From contig NZ_LQPC01000042.1 in the NCBI RefSeq assembly GCF_002101705.1, forward strand, positions 1 through 40,614: a DNA stretch of 40,614 nt, read 5' to 3'. The notes beneath the pieces are model-generated. The model made no database searches. It had not been told where the DNA came from and saw only the letters and a program-made list of their open reading frames with translations. This DNA comes from Mycolicibacterium iranicum. GTDB lineage: Bacteria; Actinomycetota; Actinomycetes; Mycobacteriales; Mycobacteriaceae. The position numbers and the translations under genes are program-made. Positions 15,617 through 24,535 of this stretch are shown here, one piece after another (positions within the stretch are counted from its first letter, which is position 1; each line of letters begins with the position of its first letter).

Positions 15617-17964
15617 TGGCCGCTTCACCACCCGCTCGTAGCTATTCACGCTTCATCGTGGCGCCTGATGTATGGCCGGTCACCCGCGAGCAATCTGAAG
15701 GACGGGCTGCTGCTCAACGTCGTCTGGCAGTGGCGACTGCGGCTGCAGTAGATGCTCACCGGGTCGCCTTGCACGGCTTGCAGGTTGTCGGTGTGGCGCA
15801 GTCAAATGGTTTCGAAGCAATGCACGCTGCCTACAGGCGTATTCAGGTTCGGGCCGACGATAAGGCGGACGCGGATAAGGCTGCCGCTGATCTGATGCAG
15901 AGTGTTGCGGGGATCCAGATGAGTGCTGAGCTGATGATTGACACGATTGATGCTGAGGCACATCAACAACTGGCACACGTGCCGAGCAGAAGTCCCGCGG
16001 CTATCAACATCATTACTAGTGCTGCCGCGCGGGCGCGAGGAATCGCAGTAGGGGCCGCCGATGAGATCCGCGCTCTAACTGTGCAATTCGTCCAGGGATT
16101 TACGCCTCTGCCGGAGGGACCCCCGAACGGCGATCCGTTTAGTACCGCCGATGACGATCGGTCGACCGATAAGCGATCCGACGAATCGCCTGAGCGTCCA
16201 CCCGAGGCAGCAGTGGAGACCGGTGATGCGCAGCCTCGTCTTTCGGTGCCAGACCCGTCTGATGCCGAATCCAGGTCTGGTAACACTGCGCCGCGAGTCA
16301 GCACCGGGCCTACCCCTGGTCCTTCAACGCTGTCACCGCACCCCCCGGCGCAGAGCGCCAGTCCTGCGTCCGTAGCCGCGGTTGGTGACATCGGAAGCAG
16401 TGGGGTAGGCCTCGCCGGACCAGGAAGTTCCTCATCCATAGGCTCGTTGGCCGCGTTCGGAAGTTCGGCATCGCCGCTACCGGGATCGGGCACTGGAGGA
16501 ATGTCGCAGTCGGGTTTGGTACGACCGGCAGTATCTGCATCGCCGTCTCCTGCTGTCGCGCTGCAAGGGGTCATGCCTGCAAGTGGTCCTGCGCCGCTGT
16601 CATCGGTCACCGGCGCTCAGACGACTAGCTTTCCTGCTGTCGTAGCCACTGCGACGCCGGCGCAGCCGGCGGCATCTCCGAGTGGAATCTGGCATCCGTC
16701 AATAGGAGCGACCACGGGTGCCGTGCCAGCGTCTATTGCCGGGCCGCAGGTAGTGTCGAGTACTAATCCCTATCCAGCGGTTTCAGCACCCTTGCTGCCC
16801 CCGGGGCCGATGGGTCCGCCGCCTTCAGTTCCGGCCGCAGTTCCACCGTCCGCCGGTGCTGTCCCATTGATGGGCGGCGCTCACACCTCAATGGCGCCTG
16901 CCGCCGCATCGGTCGCGACGGCAGCGTTGACAACTCCCGCCGCGACGCTGCCGTCCCGGGTAGCGGCCGCGGCGGCCCGGGACTTGGAACGGCGGCGCAA
17001 CGAGTCGAGCGATCTACAGACGGTTAAACGGTTGGCGTGGGAACTGTTGTACGCCACCGAATCCTGCCGAACCTTCGCACTGTGGGCCGTCGGCCTGATG
17101 TATTCAGCGGCTGGCGATCGGCATGTTGTGGTGCTAACACATCACGGTGCGGGCTACGTCCCCGCGGGGATTGTGGTCCCTAGGGGCGTGCGGATGCTCT
17201 GGTCTGACCAAGCTATTGGAGAGGGCTTTCGTAGCCGATGGATCGGAAATCTCGATCCGGCTGCGACACTGATCGCCTTCGCAGAAGTTAAGGCCGCGGA
17301 GCCGGCTGGCTGGCGCTTAGCCGCTGCAGCGACCACCTGGTCTGACGTAACAGCGCTCATGACTGCCGCGCAACGCTGGGGTACTGAATGGGCCACCTGC
17401 TCCGGCATGTCCATGCCCGCCTCAATCGGAAAACGGGACGCTATCGCCAACGCGAATACTCCGCACCGATTGGAGCGGGAGTACCCCGACCTTTTCGAGC
17501 GTGTAGCGCAACTTCGTGCCAGAGGGCTTACCCAGCGAGCCGCCAAACTGGTCACGGAAGCAATCGTTTCCGACGCGCGCCTTGCGATCGTCGCCGACGG
17601 TGGCCCCCGAATTCCGCCGAACTTCGACTCGGTATGGCCGGCTGCAGCAGACGGCAGAGTAGACGCTTCGGACCGCGCCCGTTTCGCCGAAGCGGTTCAG
17701 CAGCAATGGTTCAGCACCGGAATGGTGCAGCCGGGTTGGGAAGATGAACGCACTGACACCGTCTGTGCAGAGTACAGGGGGCAATGGCTTATTTGCCGGG
17801 CGCTTGAGGTGGTCCTGGGGTGGATAGCTGACGACAACTGTGGGGCAATGCAGGCGGACCTGCCGCTGGAAGACATGATCTACGCCGCAGCACATGCCTA
17901 CCTCGACAGTCGGGGAACCGGCTGGATCACTGCAATTTTCGACGCTGCAGGCGGTTCATCCTGA
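15616..17964 (+). CDS. Large Ala/Pro-rich protein, Rv2082/Rv3899c-like
   Basis: A 782-residue protein in three parts: a helical N-terminus (about 1-170, heptad-like, EspA/PPE-like in feel), a Ser/Pro/Ala/Gly-rich low-complexity middle (about 175-450), and a folded C-terminus (about 460-782) starting at DLQTVKRLAWELLYATE. The C-terminus resembles what I recall of M. tuberculosis Rv3899c/Rv2082 (Pfam DUF5631/DUF5632). Such genes neighbour ESX-linked loci. Probably a secreted or surface substrate of unknown function. ATG 15616 overlaps the previous stop; the upstream frame to 15592 lies inside that gene. Confidence 0.65.
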   Translation: MAASPPARSYSRFIVAPDVWPVTREQSEGRAAAQRRLAVATAAAVDAHRVALHGLQVVGVAQSNGFEAMHAAYRRIQVRADDKADADKAAADLMQSVAGIQMSAELMIDTIDAEAHQQLAHVPSRSPAAINIITSAAARARGIAVGAADEIRALTVQFVQGFTPLPEGPPNGDPFSTADDDRSTDKRSDESPERPPEAAVETGDAQPRLSVPDPSDAESRSGNTAPRVSTGPTPGPSTLSPHPPAQSASPASVAAVGDIGSSGVGLAGPGSSSSIGSLAAFGSSASPLPGSGTGGMSQSGLVRPAVSASPSPAVALQGVMPASGPAPLSSVTGAQTTSFPAVVATATPAQPAASPSGIWHPSIGATTGAVPASIAGPQVVSSTNPYPAVSAPLLPPGPMGPPPSVPAAVPPSAGAVPLMGGAHTSMAPAAASVATAALTTPAATLPSRVAAAAARDLERRRNESSDLQTVKRLAWELLYATESCRTFALWAVGLMYSAAGDRHVVVLTHHGAGYVPAGIVVPRGVRMLWSDQAIGEGFRSRWIGNLDPAATLIAFAEVKAAEPAGWRLAAAATTWSDVTALMTAAQRWGTEWATCSGMSMPASIGKRDAIANANTPHRLEREYPDLFERVAQLRARGLTQRAAKLVTEAIVSDARLAIVADGGPRIPPNFDSVWPAAADGRVDASDRARFAEAVQQQWFSTGMVQPGWEDERTDTVCAEYRGQWLICRALEVVLGWIADDNCGAMQADLPLEDMIYAAAHAYLDSRGTGWITAIFDAAGGSS

Positions 17965-17966
17965 CA

Positions 17967-18737
17967 ATGGATTCGCTGCCTCAGGAGGTAGATGGCGAAG
18001 CTTGGCGCGCCGAGCTCGCGCGGCAGCATACGTATCTGGCGAACGTCGTCGATCAAGCATGTGCCTGGACGCGCGAGTTCCACGTTCAAACTGGGGTTGA
18101 GCTGTGCGGCAACTACACCTCACTAAAGAGTTATCCCCTGCTGGACTACGCGAACAGGCTGAGACAGCTCAGCTCAGCACTAAAAAGAGTGTGCGCAATT
18201 GCTTCGCTACAGCCTCCGCCGCCGACCTGGGACCGCACGACCCTGCATGCGCCCCCGGCTATAGCGGTGCCCGGGCGAGACCCAGATTGGCGACGGGCCG
18301 ATTACTCGGAAGGCGGTCGGTACCTGCTGATGCTTCAGCCCACTTCGCCACACGGATACCCGGCTACCGCTCGTGAACAGTGGAGCGCTGCCCTTCGCCT
18401 TGCGAGCCCAAGCGTCATCGAACGCGAAATCGGTGTGCCGCAACTAGTTGCGTACGGTTGGATGGCTCGATCGGAGTTCGACAAAGCATATCGGGTGGTG
18501 CACAGAGCGTTTCTCGACAGTGCGGCCGCCACGTTTGGTCGTGCGTGGGCTACCGGATCTTCCGAGGATGGAACTCGTTCAATGACCGTGCTGGTGAGTT
18601 GGATGAAGGCACTGACCGATCATGGGTGCTCCTTGGGTGATTGTGATTCCGTGCTTCGCGACATCGAGGTCGTAGACCCGCAAGCTGTCGCGGATTGCAG
18701 AGCAGTCAAGGAAGTTTGGAGCCCTCCCACGCCCTGA
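17967..18737 (+). CDS. Hypothetical protein, last gene of ESX-like operon
   Basis: A 256-residue soluble, mostly helical protein starting two bases after the preceding stop, so surely co-transcribed. It has no signal peptide and no motif I recognise. By analogy with ESX loci it could be a chaperone or immunity-like partner of the large upstream protein; this is only positional inference. Confidence 0.5.
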   Translation: MDSLPQEVDGEAWRAELARQHTYLANVVDQACAWTREFHVQTGVELCGNYTSLKSYPLLDYANRLRQLSSALKRVCAIASLQPPPPTWDRTTLHAPPAIAVPGRDPDWRRADYSEGGRYLLMLQPTSPHGYPATAREQWSAALRLASPSVIEREIGVPQLVAYGWMARSEFDKAYRVVHRAFLDSAAATFGRAWATGSSEDGTRSMTVLVSWMKALTDHGCSLGDCDSVLRDIEVVDPQAVADCRAVKEVWSPPTP

Positions 18738-18857
18738 CCTGCTCCGCCAGCTGATACAAGGCCGAATGCGAGAGTGGCGCCTGCGGCAGTCTTTGACCTC
18801 ACGGTGCTTCACTGCTCTCGGGCATGTAACCGGTGAACTCATACTCTTGGACCAATC

Positions 18858-18998
18858 GTGAAGATCATTGCAATGCAGGACCTCCTAGAGAACTTCGACG
18901 AAGTGCTCTTGAGCGTCGAACGGGGGGATTCATTCGAAATCCGGGCGGAGGATGGTCACGCCATCGCCCTGCTGCTGCCGATTCAGGATGAGCTCTAG
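18858..18998 (+). CDS. Phd/YefM-like mini antitoxin (orphan)
   Basis: A 46-residue ORF from GTG 18858. It follows the Phd pattern closely: MKIIAMQDLLENFDEVLLSV, then an ERGDSFEIRAEDGHAIALLLP strand-turn-strand. This is the N-terminal DNA-binding core of prevent-host-death antitoxins; the C-terminal toxin-binding tail is missing. No toxin gene follows within 130 bases, so it is either a remnant or a stand-alone regulator. Confidence 0.6.
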   Translation: MKIIAMQDLLENFDEVLLSVERGDSFEIRAEDGHAIALLLPIQDEL

Positions 18999-19128
18999 GA
19001 CCCAGCCGACCCACCGAGGCGAGCTGCCACACGTCGACGCTTCGCCGGTATTGACGCATCATCAGACCGGATAAAACGGTATGCGATCAACTATCTGGGC
19101 ACCTGATTCCCTGCACCACAGCGCACGG

Positions 19129-20706
19129 TCACGACGCTGCCGCCGTGCGACCCTCGCCAGCCTTCGCGTCGGCATTCAAAACTTTCTGCTGACTCCGGTC
19201 GAAGTTCGCGTTCTCGCTGATTTGCGTAAGCGAGAGACGCGAGGGTTGCGAGGCTCGCTGAGCCACAACATCTTTGTACGGCGGATAGATTGTCCACAGC
19301 AGTACGTTCCTGCGGTTGCGCGCGCCATCATCTTCGATCACCCATCCGAGGTTGCGTAGAGCGGGTGCGTGCCTACGCAGCAGCCCAGAAACGTCGCGAC
19401 CGTTCTTCGGCCAGTCCCTCGGTCGTTGCCAGTCGTCGTTGACCGGTGTGAGTAGCATCAGCAAATCACTGCCGGATTGACCAACAGCAGGTTCTAATGT
19501 CCGCGAGCGAAGCTGTTCGATAAACGGGTCGACGGACAAACTGTCCTCAGACAACTGATTGGCGCGCGACATGTACCGGCGTACGCCATTAGTCGACAAG
19601 ATCTCGTCCACGGCCGCCAGCGTGCGACAGAAGTCCGCCATCCTGGGCGAGTCCTCAACTTTGATGGTCTCCAACCGATGGTGAACGGAGGCAGCCAAGT
19701 CAAGTAGTCCGCCAAAAATACCTGGTAGAGCTGTTTCCCACCGCTGTCGCATCTCGGCCTCTGACTGTCGCATTCTGGGGTCGATGCGTCGCAGCTCGAC
19801 TATCGCTAGCCGCTCTGCCAGATCGGGTCGGATGGCGCCGACGTCGATTCCGTTAATAATCACGCATCGACGAAACTTGATGACAGCCAGATCGGCATCG
19901 GTGTATAGAGACCGTTTCACCATGGCGTCGCCTGTCGCAGCGCGGCATAACGAGTCCGACAGCCACGGCGGGATGGCCGACAGGTTGTCCAGAGCAACGA
20001 CCCACGATCCAGACGCGGCAACCGCCCATGAGTCCGCGTCCCGCGGCGCCTGACGAAAGGGGGCGGGCGAAGGATCGATGAGTTCGACCAAGCTCCGTGT
20101 CGATGTCGTTTTAGCGCTACCTTGCTCGCCAAACAGGGCTAGTACCGGATGCGGGACGTCGCACTGAACCAAAGCAGCTACTAGGAACGCGAGAAGAACT
20201 GGGCGGTCCTCAACGGCGACATTGACGAACTCCCAGAGCTTCGTCACATCCCCGCGGGAGCTTGGTGCCGGCATCGCCCCCGTCAGCTTCGTATTTCGGA
20301 GGAACCGCACCGGCGCAGTGGGAGCCATCGACCACCTTCCGTCGCAGACTTTGATTACTTGACCGTTTGGATCTCCGGTGTCGATGTAGATCGTCCCGTG
20401 GTGGTCGGCAACGCGTAGGTTCAACTTGTCGGGTGCCTGCGTGGCCGCCAGACCTTCCAAAATCAGTGTGGCGTCGGTAAGTGCTTGGCCCCCGGCGACC
20501 GCACCGGTCTCGGTGAAGTAGCGAGCGGCGAGATCTGCCCGTAGGCCAGCCCTCCCACCACGCAGGAGTATCGCGAGGTGGGGTCGACTGCGTTCGGCGC
20601 CAAATGGTTCGCCGTCCTTGGAGACTCCGAGAACATAGCGTTCCCGGGCCATATCGACTAAGCGTGCCGCGACTGACTTCTTGTCCCCCTCCCCCCTGCC
20701 GCTCAA
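19129..20706 (-). CDS. Replication-type P-loop ATPase of integrative element
   Basis: A 525-residue protein. An N-terminal region ends in beta-rich VADHHGTIYIDTGD. The ATPase core has Walker A GEQGSAKT (193-200) and Walker B WVVALDN (235-241), followed by a helicase-like segment LYTDADLAVIKFRRCVIINGID. It resembles the ATP-binding proteins found beside xis/int in actinobacterial integrative elements and phages, probably a superfamily-3-like helicase or initiator. Together with the excisionase on the same strand and the divergent integrase it forms a mobility module. Confidence 0.65.
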   Translation of the reverse strand: MSGRGEGDKKSVAARLVDMARERYVLGVSKDGEPFGAERSRPHLAILLRGGRAGLRADLAARYFTETGAVAGGQALTDATLILEGLAATQAPDKLNLRVADHHGTIYIDTGDPNGQVIKVCDGRWSMAPTAPVRFLRNTKLTGAMPAPSSRGDVTKLWEFVNVAVEDRPVLLAFLVAALVQCDVPHPVLALFGEQGSAKTTSTRSLVELIDPSPAPFRQAPRDADSWAVAASGSWVVALDNLSAIPPWLSDSLCRAATGDAMVKRSLYTDADLAVIKFRRCVIINGIDVGAIRPDLAERLAIVELRRIDPRMRQSEAEMRQRWETALPGIFGGLLDLAASVHHRLETIKVEDSPRMADFCRTLAAVDEILSTNGVRRYMSRANQLSEDSLSVDPFIEQLRSRTLEPAVGQSGSDLLMLLTPVNDDWQRPRDWPKNGRDVSGLLRRHAPALRNLGWVIEDDGARNRRNVLLWTIYPPYKDVVAQRASQPSRLSLTQISENANFDRSQQKVLNADAKAGEGRTAAAS

Positions 20707-20801
20707 GGGGTTTCCTGCCCGTGGTGCTGTCGCTTATGGGCATGCTGCGCTAGTCTCATGAGGAACTTCCGTGTGGCGTGATCGGGTGGTTCGAACGAAG
20801 G

Positions 20802-20827
20802 CCTCGGCTAGTCCCCGAGGTCTTTTT
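20802..20827 (+). terminator. Rho-independent terminator on the plus strand
   Basis: CCTCGG (20802-20807), a 7-base loop, CCGAGG (20815-20820), then TCTTTTTC. The U-run makes it a plus-strand terminator, yet the flanking genes are on the minus strand. It therefore implies a short plus-strand transcript. Confidence 0.65.
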
Positions 20828-20839
20828 CGTGCGCAGGCA

Positions 20840-21037
20840 CTAAGCGGCGTCGCCGCCTCCGCGGCGGGTTGCGCTCTCTCGCTCCGATATCCAGCGCAAT
20901 ACCTCGGCCCTCCGATAAACGACTCGGCGTCCCAAGGTGAAACTCGCCGGCCCAATATTCGAATGCCGCCAGTACCTCAGCGTTCCCATCGGAACTCCAG
21001 TAATGTCCGAAACTTCCTTCGCTCCTAGCAGATCCAT
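20840..21037 (-). CDS. xis: MerR/AlpA-like excisionase or DNA-binding protein
   Basis: A 65-residue winged-helix protein: LGAKEVSDITGVPMGTLRYWRH is the helix-turn-helix, and SFTLGRRVVYRRAEVLRWI the wing and final helix, as in phage/ICE excisionases. ATG 21035-21037 has GAGGAGGA 7 bases upstream. It lies between the replication ATPase (same strand) and the integrase (opposite strand), the usual place of a recombination directionality factor. Confidence 0.75.
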   Translation of the reverse strand: MDLLGAKEVSDITGVPMGTLRYWRHSNIGPASFTLGRRVVYRRAEVLRWISERESATRRGGGDAA

Positions 21038-21040
21038 CAA

Positions 21041-21239
21041 ATTCCTCCTCAGCTATGGTCGGTTCGCCTGAGCCAACAGTGACTGGTTACTTGACGGTCT
21101 GTCCACGACCACAGCCACATTCGCTTGAAGAAGAGTTTTTCAACGTCTCGGGGGTCGTGACGTCTTCGGCGGGCTCATAGTCCGGCCTCCAGACAACGAA
21201 GCGGATGGGGGGAGCGGAGTACTGCGGTACTTTCAGCGT
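21041..21239. promoter_or_regulatory. Divergent xis/int control region
   Basis: A 199-bp stretch between the leftward xis and rightward int. It contains a short perfect inverted repeat AGTAC-TGCG-GTACT (21218-21231) directly before the integrase start, a possible operator. Confidence 0.4.
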
Positions 21240-22451
21240 ATGACGACTCGAAACGAGCGAGCGGGAATTGACGACCGCTGGCACAAACGAGTCAAGGCGC
21301 CGGACGGCGCGATGCGCACTGAGCGGTCTGCGGTATATGGCAAGGTGTCGCGATGGCGTGTCAGGTGGGTTGACGCCAGTGGAGCCGAGCGCACCAAGAG
21401 TTTCCAGCGTAAGCCGGATGCGCAGGCCTACCTAAATGGGCTGACCGCCGATGTGCAGCGCGGCGAGTATGTCGATCCGCGGAAGAGTGCGGAGACTTTC
21501 GGATCGGTGGCCGAGCAGTGGTTCGCCACCAAACAGCACCGCAAGCCGAAAACCGTTGCCGGATATCGCTCGTTGCTCGACACTGTGGTGCTGCCGAAGT
21601 GGGAAAGTGTTCAGCTGAAAAGGATTGACTATGAATCATATTCAACGTGGCTAGGGGCGCTGTCAGTCGACGGCGGGCAACGCGGAACCGGCCTGTCGGC
21701 AAGTCGGATCACCCAAGCTCATCAGCTGGTAGGCGCTGTCCTGAAGTACGCCCAACGGACTGGCAAGGTGGCGAAGAACGTCGCGTTCGAGATCAAGCGG
21801 GACGAAGATCTTCCCGAGCAAGGCGAGCGTGAGCGGCGCTATCTGACCCATGCCGAGCTCCTAATGCTGGCGAAGGCTGCTGATCGGTTCGAGACGCTGA
21901 CGCTCGTTCTCGGGTACTGCGGACTGAGGTTCGGCGAAGCCGTTGCGTTGCGCCGCCGGCATGTGGGGGATCGGATGCTGACGGTGCGCTCGTCCGCAAC
22001 AGCCGTCACCGGTAAGGGCATCGTGGAGTCAACGACTAAGACGAAGCGGGATCGTCACGTGCCTGTGCCCGAACCGGTTTGGAAAAAGCTCAAGGCCGAG
22101 CTGCCCGCCGACCCCAACGCGCTGGTCTTTCCCAGCCGAAAGGGCGGGTTCCTTCCACTCGGCGAATACCGCTGGGCGTTCGACAACGCGTGTGCTGATA
22201 TCGGCATCGACGGGCTGGTACCGCACGGGCTGAGACACACCACGGCGTCACTGGCGATCAGTGCAGGCGCTAACGTCAAGGTCGTGCAGAGACTGCTTGG
22301 GCACGCGACCGCCGCGATGACGCTCGACCGCTACGGCCATCTTCTCAATGACGATTTGAGCGGTGTGGCGGACGCCCTCGGGAAGGCTATCGATATCACT
22401 GCGGTATCACTGCGGTATTCAGAGCATCGTGACGAGGCGGAAAGGGCCTAA
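21240..22451 (+). CDS. int: Tyrosine integrase of the left element
   Basis: A 403-residue phage-type tyrosine recombinase. An N-terminal arm-binding domain (AP2-like, about 30-75), a core-binding SAM-like domain (about 85-180), then the catalytic domain with Arg230 (CGLRFGEA), Lys near 267, His329-x2-Arg332 (HGLRHT), His355 (LLGH) and nucleophile Tyr365 (TLDRYGH), a complete set. It ends 20 bases before the tRNA-Leu. Its sequence differs clearly from the integrase on the other side of the tRNA, so two separate elements meet here. Confidence 0.9.
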   Translation: MTTRNERAGIDDRWHKRVKAPDGAMRTERSAVYGKVSRWRVRWVDASGAERTKSFQRKPDAQAYLNGLTADVQRGEYVDPRKSAETFGSVAEQWFATKQHRKPKTVAGYRSLLDTVVLPKWESVQLKRIDYESYSTWLGALSVDGGQRGTGLSASRITQAHQLVGAVLKYAQRTGKVAKNVAFEIKRDEDLPEQGERERRYLTHAELLMLAKAADRFETLTLVLGYCGLRFGEAVALRRRHVGDRMLTVRSSATAVTGKGIVESTTKTKRDRHVPVPEPVWKKLKAELPADPNALVFPSRKGGFLPLGEYRWAFDNACADIGIDGLVPHGLRHTTASLAISAGANVKVVQRLLGHATAAMTLDRYGHLLNDDLSGVADALGKAIDITAVSLRYSEHRDEAERA

Positions 22452-22471
22452 ATTACCCTCTAAACTGCAAA

Positions 22472-22548
22472 GCCCCCATAGCCCAATTGGCAGAGGCAGC
22501 GGACTTAAAATCCGCACAGTCAGGGTTCGAGTCCCTGTGGGGGCACCA
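22472..22548 (+). tRNA. tRNA-Leu (anticodon TAA), attachment site
   Basis: Acceptor GCCCCCA (22472-22478) pairs with TGGGGGC (22538-22544), then A and encoded CCA. Anticodon stem GCGGA/TCCGC with loop CTTAAAA gives anticodon TAA (22506-22508). T arm CAGGG-TTCGAGT-CCCTG. The variable loop is only five bases, unusual for a leucine tRNA. The 3' half differs from the remnants at 33893 and 34453, so it was brought by the integrated element, which restores a complete gene. Confidence 0.9.
22501..22515 (+). other. attL core of the satellite element
   Basis: GGACTTAAAATCCGC, in the anticodon arm, is repeated exactly at 33893-33907. The sequences diverge on both sides, defining the crossover region. 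Confidence 0.8.
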
Positions 22549-22585
22549 CCTCAACCGCTGGTCACAGTGGTTCAGTCAGTCATGG

Positions 22586-23773
22586 TCACCTCTTTTCCCC
22601 GGTCTCGGTGTCACGAGTTGTCACAACCCGCTCAAAACTGCTCGCCGCCGACCTCAAAGCGTCGTCCTGGCTGTGGGCGTACACGCTCATCGTGAACGCC
22701 GCCGAAGCGTGGCCAAGCCACGCGGCAATCACGGCAATCGGCACGTTTCGCAGGTGCATCAACGTCGCGCACGAATGACGTGCGTCGTGGAGTCGCACCC
22801 GCTCGATGCCCAGACCGTCGAGCATCAACCCCCATCGGAATGTGAGCAGGTTAGGGTGGTACGGCTGCCCGGTCTCGTCGCTGGCCACATATTCGCCAGA
22901 CCCGTACCCCGCGCCGAACGCTAAACGCTCCTCGGCCTGCCGCTTGCGGGCCGACCTGAGAACGTCGACCACCTCGTCGGGAAGCGGCAGCGTCCGATTA
23001 CTGGCCTTCGACTTCGGCGTGCCCGCCACGATGTCCCTGCCAACCGCCACACGGTTCTCAGCGATGGTCACCGTCTTTGCCTTCAGGTCCACGTTGTGCC
23101 ACCGCAGCCCTGCTATCTCACCCCGCCGCAGCCCGTACAGGGCCAGCGTCCACAGATGCCGGTCACGGCACTCATGGTCGAGAATGCGGAACATCTCCTT
23201 ATCGGTGAGGGTGCGGAACGTCTCCGCATCACCGGCCACCCGGTCCACGAGCCGCGCCACGTTGCGCACGACATTGCCCTGGGCAACCTGGTCATCAAGA
23301 ACCGCCGTAGCGAGGTACAGCATGTAGTTGCAGGAACGCGGCGACCACTTCTTGCGGCCCTCAACCTCCCCGCGCCGCAACCGGCCGACGAGCGTATCGA
23401 GGTCAGCCTTCAACAACTTCTGAACCGGGATACTCCCCAGTTCGTCGCGCAGCGGCCCGAGATTAACCTTGTGCCCGCGCAGCGTTGACGGCTTAAGTGA
23501 GTGCTTCGACGCCAACCACGCGTCACACGCCTCGTCAACGGTCATCTTGTTCGCGTGCACATAGGTGCCTGCGGTCACGCCGCCCTGCACCTTCGACAGC
23601 TCCTCACGCGCCGCTTTCTCAGTTGCGAACCTGCGTCGAATCTGGCGGCGCTTGTTCGTCTCCGGGTTCAACCCCGCGTCGACCGTAACCTGATACCGCA
23701 CAACGAGCTTGCCCGTCGAACGGTCCCTTACCTCAATCTTGCGAATCTGCGGCGGTAACTGCTGTCTAGCCAT
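22586..23773 (-). CDS. int: Tyrosine integrase of the satellite element
   Basis: A 395-residue tyrosine recombinase: arm-binding domain in the first 70 residues, core-binding domain (about 76-175), catalytic residues Arg216 (YGLRRGEI), Lys near 254-256, His329-x2-Arg332 (HDARHS), His355 (WLGH) and Tyr365 (MSVYAH). All are present, so it is probably active. It starts the element immediately after the tRNA and points toward attL. Its start overlaps the upstream gene by 8 bases. Confidence 0.93.
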   Translation of the reverse strand: MARQQLPPQIRKIEVRDRSTGKLVVRYQVTVDAGLNPETNKRRQIRRRFATEKAAREELSKVQGGVTAGTYVHANKMTVDEACDAWLASKHSLKPSTLRGHKVNLGPLRDELGSIPVQKLLKADLDTLVGRLRRGEVEGRKKWSPRSCNYMLYLATAVLDDQVAQGNVVRNVARLVDRVAGDAETFRTLTDKEMFRILDHECRDRHLWTLALYGLRRGEIAGLRWHNVDLKAKTVTIAENRVAVGRDIVAGTPKSKASNRTLPLPDEVVDVLRSARKRQAEERLAFGAGYGSGEYVASDETGQPYHPNLLTFRWGLMLDGLGIERVRLHDARHSCATLMHLRNVPIAVIAAWLGHASAAFTMSVYAHSQDDALRSAASSFERVVTTRDTETGEKR

Positions 23774-24347
23774 CGAGTAGGTCCGCCTCTCTGGCCTTCT
23801 CGATGTAGCGCTGTGCCGTCCGGTACGACACCGTGAAAGCTCTTGCCACCGCCTCGGTCCGCGCCGATGTCGCCGCGTTGTAGATGTCCGCGACGCGCTG
23901 ATGGTGTTCGGGAGTCATCGTGCGCCGCACTTCCTTGCGTGCCGTGCGGAGTGCCCGTTTGGCCACCGTCTGCCGATGGGATGCACCACCCGGACCAGTT
24001 CGCCTTACCCACCTGCGCCTGCCCGGCGGTGCTGGTTGCGGTTCGTGCGCCAGGTAGGAAATCCACTCCTCGATGTCGTCCTCGAGTTGTGCAGCGACCG
24101 ACTTTAGGTCTTTGGCCCGTACGTGTGTGCCGGCTTCACGCTTGGCGCTGAGGGTGATGCCAGTACAGACTGGGATGCCTCTCCACACTTCAAAAGTCAA
24201 CTCGGCGTTGGGCTGTCCGTCGTCGTTGAGGTGGCGGCAGATGACGGGTGATGGCACCCCGACGTCACCAATCAACTCGATGCTGGACTTGCTCGGCTCT
24301 TCGAGTTCGACGACTCTGCCGTCGGCGTAGCGAATCTGGTGCAGCAC
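23766..24347 (-). CDS. Satellite protein with C-terminal helix-turn-helix
   Basis: A 193-residue protein. The N-half (1-100) is a beta/alpha domain of unknown type. The C-terminus reads HHQRVADIYNAATSARTEAVARAFTVSYRTAQRYIEKAREADLL, a clear Trp-repressor/Myb-like helix-turn-helix. It overlaps int in the same transcript and is divergent from the excisionase gene, the classical position of a repressor or of a mobility regulator. No separate repressor is visible in the element, so this is the best candidate. Confidence 0.6.
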   Translation of the reverse strand: MLHQIRYADGRVVELEEPSKSSIELIGDVGVPSPVICRHLNDDGQPNAELTFEVWRGIPVCTGITLSAKREAGTHVRAKDLKSVAAQLEDDIEEWISYLAHEPQPAPPGRRRWVRRTGPGGASHRQTVAKRALRTARKEVRRTMTPEHHQRVADIYNAATSARTEAVARAFTVSYRTAQRYIEKAREADLLDG

Positions 24348-24535
24348 GCGGCCTCCTTGTCTGCGTCAATCAAAAGTCTCTCGGTGACGTAGACACTAAC
24401 ACTGTGACGCGTCACTATTCAAGTACCAGTGAACGACGGCGACCACCAACGAACACCGGCGGACTTTGAAAACTCCACAGCGAAGCAAAGCAAAACCTCT
24501 GCACAACAACGGAATCCCGCAGGAGAGGGGGTGAC
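24348..24535. promoter_or_regulatory. Divergent control region of the satellite
   Basis: Separates the integrase/regulator transcript from the rightward genes. It contains a perfect 12-bp palindrome GTGACGCGTCAC (24404-24415) and another GTGACG half 20 bases upstream (24384), likely operator sites. Confidence 0.55.

Noticed and set aside
22501..22515. Suppressor tRNA reading of the TTAA loop
   Set aside because: With a seven-base loop the anticodon is TAA (Leu), not TTA.
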